From contig CAJXAS010000074.1 of the NCBI GenBank assembly GCA_913050305.1, positions 1 to 8,464 of the forward strand: 8,464 nt of DNA, written 5' to 3'. The position numbers and the translations under genes are program-made. The notes under the pieces were generated by a model that saw nothing but the letters and a program-made list of their open reading frames with translations, made no database searches and was not told the DNA's origin. The DNA comes from an uncultured Polaribacter sp. (GTDB lineage Bacteria > Bacteroidota > Bacteroidia > Flavobacteriales > Flavobacteriaceae). Numbering within the stretch: the first letter of the stretch is position 1; each line of letters opens with the position of its first letter. Below, piece by piece: positions 1-6,234 of the stretch.

Positions 1-164
1 TGAGAAGTAGACTGTGGCCGTTTAAAGATGCTGAAAATCCAGATCCAAGAACTACGGATGATCATTTTTTAATGGAAATTCCAGTGCATAATAATGAGGA
101 GGCTTTAGTTGCTTTATTATCAAAAACAGGAGCTGTGGAAATTAATATTGTAGATAAGCACTAA
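1..164 (+). CDS. actD: ActD, alternative complex III membrane subunit (DUF3341), C-terminal end only
   Basis: The window opens inside this gene. The frame with codons starting at position 3 is open for 53 codons to the TAA at 162-164. The peptide contains LWPFKDAENPDP, then TTDDHFLMEI, and ends in VEINIVDKH. An acidic 'DPRTTDDHF' segment followed by a short soluble tail is what I know from the end of ActD, the DUF3341 subunit of the quinol:electron-acceptor oxidoreductase called alternative complex III. Family members have two membrane helices and no cofactor; those lie upstream of the window. The stop is 10 bases before actE, the usual actD-actE order, which supports the call. Identification rests on a short tail plus context. 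The start, the promoter and the earlier genes of the operon (normally actA, actB, actC) are outside the window. Confidence 0.85.
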   Translation, partial: RSRLWPFKDAENPDPRTTDDHFLMEIPVHNNEEALVALLSKTGAVEINIVDKH

Positions 165-174
165 TATATAGATA

Positions 175-723
175 ATGAAGAATTTTAAATTAGTTATCGC
201 TTTAGTAGTTGTTGCAAGTATATACTCTTGTAATGATAAAAAAACAAGACAAGCGCAATACATGCCAGACATGTATGAGTCTATTCCTTATAAAACAGAC
301 GGGGCCAAAGGTTTGGGTGGAAACCCTGTAAATAGAAAACCTGTGGATGGTACCTTGCCAAGAGGAGGAACACCGGCATATGATATTGCTAATACAATTG
401 AAGGATACGACCAAGCAAAGGCAACTTTGATCTCCCCTTTAGAAAAAAATGAAAAGAATTTAGACAATGGTAAGAAAATGTATACCATATATTGTATTTC
501 TTGTCATGGTAAAAAAGGAGACGGAAATGGATATTTATCTACATCAGAGAAATTTGCAGGAATTCCAAATTATAAAGATAGAGACATTACAGAAGGAAGT
601 ATTTATCACGTTTTAATTCATGGTAAAGGAGTAATGGGTTCACACTCGTCTCAATTAACATATAAAGAACGCTGGCAAATTATTCAATACGTAGAGGTAT
701 TAAGAGCAGATTTGTTAAAATAG
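175..723 (+). CDS. actE: ActE, monoheme cytochrome c lipoprotein of alternative complex III
   Basis: A 182-residue exported c-type cytochrome. Residues 1-18 form a hydrophobic signal sequence ending in SIYS before Cys19, a usable though non-classical lipobox, so the mature protein is probably anchored by lipid on the periplasmic side of the inner membrane. One heme c site, CISCH (residues 107-111), is followed by GKKGDGNG, typical of a class I cytochrome c fold. Met154 in the GVMGSHSS segment is the likely sixth iron ligand. The stretch YMPDMYESIPYKTD after the signal (residues 29-42) is a recurrent ActE feature; such N-terminal arms wrap around partner subunits in known complexes. Within ACIII, ActE accepts electrons from the multiheme ActA/iron-sulfur ActB module, and in supercomplexes it lies close to the oxidase. 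The ATG lies 10 bases after actD with no visible Shine-Dalgarno. Function is assigned with high confidence from motif, size and position. Confidence 0.95.
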   Translation: MKNFKLVIALVVVASIYSCNDKKTRQAQYMPDMYESIPYKTDGAKGLGGNPVNRKPVDGTLPRGGTPAYDIANTIEGYDQAKATLISPLEKNEKNLDNGKKMYTIYCISCHGKKGDGNGYLSTSEKFAGIPNYKDRDITEGSIYHVLIHGKGVMGSHSSQLTYKERWQIIQYVEVLRADLLK

Positions 724-750
724 AATTCAAAAAGAAAGAATACGAAAGAT

Positions 751-2190
751 ATGTATCAATTCTCAGGTAAATTAAAGACATTTTCATTAGCACTAATTAT
801 CATTGGTGTGATAGGAACTGCATTCAGTTTTTATAGTGGTTCTCAAAAGACTATAGAAGATGCAAAACATGTAATAGAAGCTTCTCATAATGTTGGGCAT
901 GGATCTTCGCACGAAGAAACAGCTGTTCATAACGATGTTGCAGATTTAGAAAATCATACTGCGAAAGCAGATACTCACGTTGCTGCAGACGCACATGATA
1001 CTTCTAGCGATAAAGAACACGCAGAGCATGAGTTACATGTTTTGCACCAGTTACAAAACAGACCTTGGTCAGCATTTTATGTAGCTTTATTTTTCTCTTT
1101 AGGAATTACTTTATTGGTCTTGGCTTTTTATGCAATACAAAGAGTAGCTCAAGTAGGGTGGTCTATCTTAATTTTAAGAGTGATGGAAGCAATTACAGCT
1201 AATTTATTACCAACTTCAATTATTATGTTGGTAGTAATAGTAGCTTCGGTAATGCATTTAAACCATGTATTTCCATGGATGGCAGAAGGTACTGTAGATC
1301 CAATGAGTGACAATTATGATGCTATTATAGATGGTAAATCTGGATGGATGAATGCTACGGGTTTCTTAATAAGAAGTATTGCATATTTATTAATATGGAA
1401 TGCTTACAGGTTTTTTATTAGAAGAAGTTCTATTAAAGAAGATACAGCGAACGACGGAAATAAAACATACAAGAAGAATTTCACAGCATCAGTAATATTT
1501 TTATTTCTTTTTATGATTACAGAGTCGATGATGTCTTGGGACTGGATAATGGGCTTAGACCCACACTGGTTCTCAACATTATTTGGTTGGTATGTATTGG
1601 CAACTTTATTAGTTAGTGCTTTAACAGTAATCGCATTTTTTACAATTTATTTTCGTTCTAAAGGTGCATTGCCTGGTGTAAACGATAGTCATATTCACGA
1701 TTTAGCTAAGTTTATGTTTGGTTTCTCCGTATTCTGGACATACTTATGGTTCTCACAGTTTATGCTGATTTGGTATGCAGATATTCCTGAGGAAACTACC
1801 TATTTTGTTATGAGATTTACAGAATATAAATTACCGTTTTTAGGTATGGTAGTTATGAATTTTGTTTTTCCTATTTTATTATTACTAAACAGCGATTTTA
1901 AAAGTAAACCTTGGTTTATCTTTATTGGAGGTTTCGTAATTTTAGTAGGGCATTATGTAGATGTATTTATTATGGTGATGCCTTCTACTGTCGGTTCACA
2001 ATGGTATTTTGGAATTCCAGAAATAAGTGCTATCTGTTTCTTTGTAGGTTTGTTAATTTTTACAACTTTAAGATCATTCTCTAAAGTAAGTCCAATACCT
2101 GCAGGAAACCCTTTCTTAAAAGAAAGTGAGCATTTTCATTACTATAATATCGAACATTCAGATGAAGAAGGTTCAACAGATCATCATTAA
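751..2190 (+). CDS. actF: ActF, NrfD-like membrane subunit of alternative complex III
   Basis: A 479-residue polytopic membrane protein of the NrfD/PsrC-like type, the paralogue of ActC in ACIII. I count about ten hydrophobic helices: near residues 11-30, 107-130, 136-152, 153-171, 205-222, 246-262, 276-300, 320-342, 362-380 and 387-408, with another hydrophobic stretch at 421-440. That is in line with the ten reported for family members. Segments such as SWDWIMGLDPHW (262-273) and FWTYLWFSQFMLIWYADIPE (328-347) are strongly family-like. ActF carries no heme; ActC/ActF are thought to provide quinol binding and a possible proton path. Between the first and second helices is a loop with about 12 histidines in residues 40-99, described as a separate finding. 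The C-terminus is also His/Asp-rich. A purine-rich stretch (aaagaaagaata) precedes the ATG, 27 bases after actE. No heme or metal centre can be assigned from motifs. Confidence 0.95.
   Translation: MYQFSGKLKTFSLALIIIGVIGTAFSFYSGSQKTIEDAKHVIEASHNVGHGSSHEETAVHNDVADLENHTAKADTHVAADAHDTSSDKEHAEHELHVLHQLQNRPWSAFYVALFFSLGITLLVLAFYAIQRVAQVGWSILILRVMEAITANLLPTSIIMLVVIVASVMHLNHVFPWMAEGTVDPMSDNYDAIIDGKSGWMNATGFLIRSIAYLLIWNAYRFFIRRSSIKEDTANDGNKTYKKNFTASVIFLFLFMITESMMSWDWIMGLDPHWFSTLFGWYVLATLLVSALTVIAFFTIYFRSKGALPGVNDSHIHDLAKFMFGFSVFWTYLWFSQFMLIWYADIPEETTYFVMRFTEYKLPFLGMVVMNFVFPILLLLNSDFKSKPWFIFIGGFVILVGHYVDVFIMVMPSTVGSQWYFGIPEISAICFFVGLLIFTTLRSFSKVSPIPAGNPFLKESEHFHYYNIEHSDEEGSTDHH
868..1047 (+). other. 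Histidine/acid-rich low-complexity segment inside actF
   Basis: These codons correspond to ActF residues 40-99, between the first and second membrane helices. The segment has about 12 histidines among many Asp, Glu and Ala residues, with a late cluster HAEHELHVLH (90-99). Composition is unlike the rest of the protein, which is hydrophobic. From memory, other flavobacterial ActF proteins have a similarly placed His-rich loop with varying sequence, so it is likely a lineage trait and not an assembly artefact. Metal binding is possible but unproven. Confidence 0.8.
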
Positions 2191-2225
2191 CTAATAATTG
2201 AATTAAAAATTAAGAAAAGATAAAT

Positions 2226-3233
2226 ATGCTAGCTTTATTTTATATTTTTATAGGTGTTGCAATCGGTGTAAGCGTGTGGCAGATTACTAGAATCATGGAT
2301 TTTAGAGGTTCTATTGCGGATGATAATGACAACGCTGCTCAAGGAAAATATGCCATCGGTTTTTTGGCTTTTTTATACGCAATGATGATTTATTGTTTAA
2401 TCTTCATGAATGTTATAATGTTGCCAGAATCTGCTTCTATTGAAGGAGAGCATGACGATAATTTGTTTGACATTACATTTTGGTTAATTGGAATTGTTCA
2501 ATTCATCATGCAGTTTTTAATATTTTACTTTACGTTTAAATACAGAGGAAGTAAAGATAGAAAGGCGAAGTTTTATGCAGATAGTCATAAATTAGAGTTT
2601 ATTTGGACAGTTACTCCAGCCGTAGTTTTAGTAGTCTTAATTGGTTATGGTCTTTGGCAATGGAACAATGTAATGGACTTATCGGATTCAGAAGATCCTG
2701 TTATTATCGAAGTATATTCGCAGCAATTTAACTGGAAAGCTAGGTATGCTGGTGCAGATAATACATTGGGTACAGGTAACGTAAACTTTATTAAAGGTAT
2801 GAACACCATGGGTGTAGATATGTCTGATAAAAATGCTGCAGATGATAAACAAGTAACTGAGCTGTATCTTCCAAAGGGAAGAAAGGTTCATTTTAGATTT
2901 CGTTCGCAGGATGTTTTACACTCAGCTTACATGCCGCATTTTAGAGCACAAATGAATTGTGTTCCCGGTATGGTTACACAGTTTGGTTTTACGCCGAAAT
3001 ACACAACTCAAGAGATGAGAGATTTACCAGAGGTAATAGAAAAATCTATTGGTATTAATAAAATAAGAAGGGCTAAAGGAGAAGAACTTTATATTTTTGA
3101 TTATCTACTATTGTGTAATAAAATTTGTGGAGCATCTCATTACAACATGCAAATGAAAATTACAGTTGTAGAAGAAGATGAGTTCGACGAATGGTTGTCT
3201 CAACAACCAACATTATCAGAGGTTATTAAATAA
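2226..3233 (+). CDS. coxB: Cytochrome c oxidase subunit II with CuA centre
   Basis: A 335-residue subunit II of a heme-copper oxidase. The CuA ligands are all visible: His232 in DVLHSAYMPHF, then Cys297, Cys301, His305 and Met308 in CNKICGASHYNM. This makes it a cytochrome c-type oxidase and not a quinol oxidase. The canonical helix before the copper domain is residues 125-145 (FIWTVTPAVVLVVLIG region), preceded by a helix at 83-104. Two further hydrophobic helices at about 3-20 and 43-64 extend the N-terminus beyond the usual two-helix plan. There is no CxxCH, so no fused cytochrome c domain; electrons must come from ActE or a separate cytochrome. Unusual positions are Phe168 where classic enzymes have the electron-entry Trp, and Lys299 where they have the CuA-loop Glu. 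The gene begins 35 bases after actF and is probably co-transcribed with it. It feeds electrons to the Cox1 encoded immediately downstream. Confidence 0.96.
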   Translation: MLALFYIFIGVAIGVSVWQITRIMDFRGSIADDNDNAAQGKYAIGFLAFLYAMMIYCLIFMNVIMLPESASIEGEHDDNLFDITFWLIGIVQFIMQFLIFYFTFKYRGSKDRKAKFYADSHKLEFIWTVTPAVVLVVLIGYGLWQWNNVMDLSDSEDPVIIEVYSQQFNWKARYAGADNTLGTGNVNFIKGMNTMGVDMSDKNAADDKQVTELYLPKGRKVHFRFRSQDVLHSAYMPHFRAQMNCVPGMVTQFGFTPKYTTQEMRDLPEVIEKSIGINKIRRAKGEELYIFDYLLLCNKICGASHYNMQMKITVVEEDEFDEWLSQQPTLSEVIK

Positions 3234-3271
3234 ATTATAATAAAAAAAACACTACAAATAAGTAAGATATT

Positions 3272-5053
3272 ATGTCAGAGCATCATCATAAAGAAACTTT
3301 TGTAACTAAATATATTTTTAGTCAAGATCATAAAATGATTTCAAAGCAGTTCCTGGTAACAGGTATGTTTATGGGAATCATTGCAGTTTTAATGTCAATG
3401 TTATTTCGTTTGCAACTTGCATGGCCAGATACTTCGTTTTCAATTGTAGAAGCATTTTTAGGTTCTCATCAAACAGATGGAATAATGGATCCAGATATTT
3501 ATTTGGCATTGGTGACAATACATGGTACTATTATGGTATTTTTTGTATTAACTGCCGGTCTAAGTGGTACCTTTTCTAACTTATTAATTCCTTTGCAAAT
3601 TGGTGCAAGAGATATGGCTTCAGGATTTCTAAATATGATTTCTTATTGGTTATTCTTTTTATCTAGTTCCGTAATGTTGATTTCATTATTCGTGGAAGCA
3701 GGTCCTGCTTCAGCAGGTTGGACCGTTTATCCGCCATTAAGTGCATTACCTCAAGCAATACCAGGTTCTGGAATGGGAATGACTTTATGGTTAGTTTCAA
3801 TGGCAATTTTTATTGCATCTTCTTTAATAGGGGCATTAAACTACATTGTAACCGTATTAAATTTACGTACAAAAGGAATGAAAATGACAAGATTGCCATT
3901 AACAATTTGGGCATTTTTTGTAACAGCCATTATTGGTGTAGTTTCTTTTCCAGTATTATTATCGGCATCATTATTACTAATTTTTGATAGAAGTTTTGGT
4001 ACTTCATTTTACTTATCAGATATATTTATTTCAGGAGAAGTTTTACATTACCAAGGAGGTTCACCAGTATTATTTGAACACTTATTTTGGTTTTTAGGTC
4101 ACCCGGAGGTGTACATCGTATTATTGCCGGCATTAGGTATTACTTCAGAAATTATTTCAACAAATTCTAGAAAACCAATTTTTGGTTATAGAGCAATGAT
4201 CGGTTCCATTCTGGCAATTGCATTTTTATCTACAATTGTTTGGGGACACCACATGTTTATTTCAGGAATGAATCCTTTTCTAGGTTCTGTATTTACATTT
4301 ACCACTTTATTAATTGCAATACCATCTGCAGTAAAAGCATTTAATTATGTAACTACTTTGTGGAAAGGTAATTTACAATTAAACCCAGCGATGCTATTTT
4401 CTATTGGTCTAGTTTCTACGTTCGTTACAGGAGGTTTAACAGGATTAGTTTTAGGGGATTCAGCTTTGGATATCGCTATACATGATACGTATTTCGTAGT
4501 AGCCCATTTTCACTTAGTAATGGGTGTTTCTGCAATTTTTGGCATGTATGCTGGTATTTATCACTGGTTTCCAAAGATGTATGGTAAAATGATGAATAAA
4601 ACTTTAGGGTATTGGCACTTTTGGATTACAATAATTTGTGCTTACGGAGTTTTTTGGCCAATGCACTTTATAGGTTTAGCTGGTTTACCAAGAAGATATT
4701 ATACAAATACAAATTTTCCAATGTTTAATGATTTGGCAGATATAAATGTTGTGATTACTTTATTCGCTTTAGTTGGGGGTATTGGACAAATTTTCTTTAT
4801 TGCGAATTTCTTTATCTCTATGTATAGAGGTGAAAAAGCAACACAAAATCCTTGGAAGTCAAATACTTTAGAATGGACTACTCCAGTAGAGCACATTCAC
4901 GGTAATTGGCCAGGTAAATTACCAGAAGTTCATAGATGGGCTTATGACTATAGTAAGCGTGTAGATGCGGATGACGATGATAGTGATTATTTACATGGTA
5001 AAGATTTTGTATTACAAACAACACCACTATTAGAAGGTGAAGAATCATCATAG
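3272..5053 (+). CDS. coxA: Cytochrome c oxidase subunit I (aa3-type heme-copper oxidase)
   Basis: A 593-residue catalytic subunit that reduces O2 to water and pumps protons across the inner membrane, with about twelve membrane helices. Low-spin heme ligands are His84 and His414, and the high-spin heme ligand is His412 (HDTYFVVAHFH, 404-414). CuB ligands are His277 in HPEVY, with the Tyr281 partner for the His-Tyr crosslink, and His326/His327. Glu279 of HPEVY, Asp114 at the D-channel mouth (GARDM) and Lys355 of the K-channel (PSAVK) mark it as type A1. His404/Asp405 match the subunit I ligands of the Mg site. The N-terminus MSEHHHKE and an acidic stretch DADDDDSD (564-571) are soluble decorations. 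It starts 38 bases after cox2 and is followed by a terminator, so it appears to be the last gene of the act-cox operon. Heme type (a versus o) is inferred from family, not from sequence. Confidence 0.97.
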   Translation: MSEHHHKETFVTKYIFSQDHKMISKQFLVTGMFMGIIAVLMSMLFRLQLAWPDTSFSIVEAFLGSHQTDGIMDPDIYLALVTIHGTIMVFFVLTAGLSGTFSNLLIPLQIGARDMASGFLNMISYWLFFLSSSVMLISLFVEAGPASAGWTVYPPLSALPQAIPGSGMGMTLWLVSMAIFIASSLIGALNYIVTVLNLRTKGMKMTRLPLTIWAFFVTAIIGVVSFPVLLSASLLLIFDRSFGTSFYLSDIFISGEVLHYQGGSPVLFEHLFWFLGHPEVYIVLLPALGITSEIISTNSRKPIFGYRAMIGSILAIAFLSTIVWGHHMFISGMNPFLGSVFTFTTLLIAIPSAVKAFNYVTTLWKGNLQLNPAMLFSIGLVSTFVTGGLTGLVLGDSALDIAIHDTYFVVAHFHLVMGVSAIFGMYAGIYHWFPKMYGKMMNKTLGYWHFWITIICAYGVFWPMHFIGLAGLPRRYYTNTNFPMFNDLADINVVITLFALVGGIGQIFFIANFFISMYRGEKATQNPWKSNTLEWTTPVEHIHGNWPGKLPEVHRWAYDYSKRVDADDDDSDYLHGKDFVLQTTPLLEGEESS

Positions 5054-5070
5054 AAGATAAAATTAAGTAT

Positions 5071-5101
5071 AAAAAACCTTTCCAATTTGGAAAGGTTTTT
5101 T
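5071..5101 (+). terminator. Rho-independent terminator after cox1
   Basis: The sequence CCTTTCC (5077-5083) pairs with GGAAAGG (5089-5095) around a 5-base AATTT loop. The stem is flanked by six A's on the left and six T's on the right, which can pair further and provide the U-tract. It lies 18 bases past the cox1 stop, closing the act-cox operon and separating it from ruvB. The A-tract means it could also work on the opposite strand, but no minus-strand gene is present to need it. Confidence 0.93.
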
Positions 5102-5139
5102 GCTTTATAAGAAGATTATCATATCATATTAAATTCCTT

Positions 5140-5147
5140 TATCTTTG
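5140..5147 (+). promoter_or_regulatory. Bacteroidota-type -7 promoter box for ruvB
   Basis: TATCTTTG matches the TAnnTTTG consensus of the Bacteroidota primary sigma factor. It ends five bases before the ruvB ATG at 5153, so transcription would start at or within a few bases of the start codon, giving a leaderless or near-leaderless mRNA. I find no clear TTG -33 element at the expected spacing upstream (around 5114-5120), so the support is the -7 match plus the position just after a terminator. Confidence 0.55.
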
Positions 5148-5152
5148 TTTTT

Positions 5153-6175
5153 ATGAATGAAAATTTAAATCCTGAAAGTGACAATTTATCTAATGAAGAT
5201 TTAGATGTAGAAAAAAAATTACGTCCTCTTTCATTTGATGATTTTACAGGACAAGATCAAGCAATTGATAATTTGAAAATTTTTGTTGAAGCAGCAAATC
5301 AGAGAGAAGAAGCATTAGATCATACGCTTTTTCATGGTCCTCCCGGTTTAGGAAAAACTACGCTTGCACATATTTTAGCGAACGAATTACAAGTGGGTAT
5401 AAAGGTTACCTCTGGTCCAGTTTTAGATAAACCAGGAGATTTAGCCGGTTTACTTACCAATCTAGATGAACGTGACGTTTTGTTTATTGATGAAATTCAT
5501 CGTTTAAGTCCTATTGTAGAGGAATATTTATACTCTGCAATGGAGGATTATAAGATTGATATTATGATTGAGTCTGGGCCAAATGCTAGGACAGTGCAGA
5601 TTAATCTTGAACCTTTTACATTAATTGGCGCAACTACACGTTCAGGATTGTTAACGGCTCCAATGAGAGCAAGATTTGGAATAAGTAGTAGATTACATTA
5701 TTATAAGACCGAATTACTTACCACAATTATTCAAAGAAGTGCACATATTTTAAAAGTTCCAATCTCTATGGAATCTGCTATTGAAATTGCAGGACGAAGC
5801 AGAGGTACTCCTAGGATTGCGAATGCACTGTTGCGCAGAGTAAGAGATTTTGCACAAATTAAAGGAAATGGGTCTATTACAATAGAAATTGCCAAATACG
5901 CTTTAGGAGCCTTAAATGTAGATGCACATGGTTTGGATGAAATGGATAATAAAATACTATTAACCATAATTGACAAATTTAAAGGAGGTCCTGTTGGTCT
6001 TTCTACCATAGCAACTGCTGTTAGTGAGAATACAGAAACCATAGAGGAAGTATACGAACCTTTTTTAATTCAGCAAGGTTTTATAATGCGAACACCAAGA
6101 GGTAGAGAAGTAACAGAACTTGCTTATAAACATTTGGGTAGAGAAAAAGGTAAAAATCCGGGGCAGTTATTCTAA
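5153..6175 (+). CDS. ruvB: Holliday junction branch migration ATPase RuvB
   Basis: A 340-residue AAA+ hexameric motor that, with RuvA, drives branch migration of Holliday junctions for RuvC to resolve during recombinational repair. Walker A is GPPGLGKT (residues 62-69, Lys68), Walker B is FIDEIH (111-116), sensor 1 lies in the GATTRSG region (159-165), and the arginine finger is Arg174 in MRARFG. The C-terminal winged-helix DNA-binding domain includes EPFLIQQGFIMRTPRGR (302-318). The length is normal for the family. The N-terminus MNENLNP followed by LRPLSFDDFTGQ matches what I know from other Flavobacteriaceae, supporting the ATG at 5153 although no ribosome binding site precedes it. It lies downstream of a terminator with its own promoter candidate, so it is a separate transcription unit from the respiratory genes; ruvA and ruvC are not in the window. 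Confidence 0.98.
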   Translation: MNENLNPESDNLSNEDLDVEKKLRPLSFDDFTGQDQAIDNLKIFVEAANQREEALDHTLFHGPPGLGKTTLAHILANELQVGIKVTSGPVLDKPGDLAGLLTNLDERDVLFIDEIHRLSPIVEEYLYSAMEDYKIDIMIESGPNARTVQINLEPFTLIGATTRSGLLTAPMRARFGISSRLHYYKTELLTTIIQRSAHILKVPISMESAIEIAGRSRGTPRIANALLRRVRDFAQIKGNGSITIEIAKYALGALNVDAHGLDEMDNKILLTIIDKFKGGPVGLSTIATAVSENTETIEEVYEPFLIQQGFIMRTPRGREVTELAYKHLGREKGKNPGQLF

Positions 6176-6180
6176 ATTTG
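6173..6180 (+). promoter_or_regulatory. Possible weak -7 box upstream of sulP
   Basis: TAAATTTG fits TAnnTTTG and begins at the ruvB stop codon, which would give sulP a leader of roughly 50 bases. No matching -33 TTG is evident, and an 8-base degenerate motif of this kind arises by chance in AT-rich DNA. With no terminator between ruvB and sulP, read-through is an equally good explanation. Confidence 0.25.
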
Positions 6181-6181
6181 G

Positions 6182-6222
6182 TTTTAGCTTACATAAAGCA
6201 AAGAGGATGGAATTAGCTAAAA
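6182..6222. repeat. 8-bp perfect inverted repeat in the ruvB-sulP gap
   Basis: TTTTAGCT at 6182-6189 and AGCTAAAA at 6215-6222 are perfect reverse complements separated by 25 bases, ending 12 bases before the sulP ATG. Within the spacer, GCTT (6187-6190) can alternatively pair with AAGC (6196-6199), which would compete with the larger stem. No T-run follows, so it is not an ordinary terminator. It may be an operator-like site, a leader hairpin, or chance. Confidence 0.35.
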
Positions 6223-6234
6223 GTATAAGATTAA

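Noticed and set aside
202..488. Two overlapping minus-strand open frames opposite actE
   Set aside because: They sit opposite the confidently assigned cytochrome, lack domain signals, and have no promoter or start context.
3718..3987. An 89-codon + strand frame inside cox1
   Set aside because: It is out of frame with a catalytic subunit whose helices and ligands are continuous across the region; the peptide has no family resemblance.
5731..6042. A 103-codon open frame on the minus strand inside ruvB
   Set aside because: It lies wholly within a well-supported gene with intact AAA+ motifs, has no recognisable domain, and its composition is that of a reverse-complement shadow.
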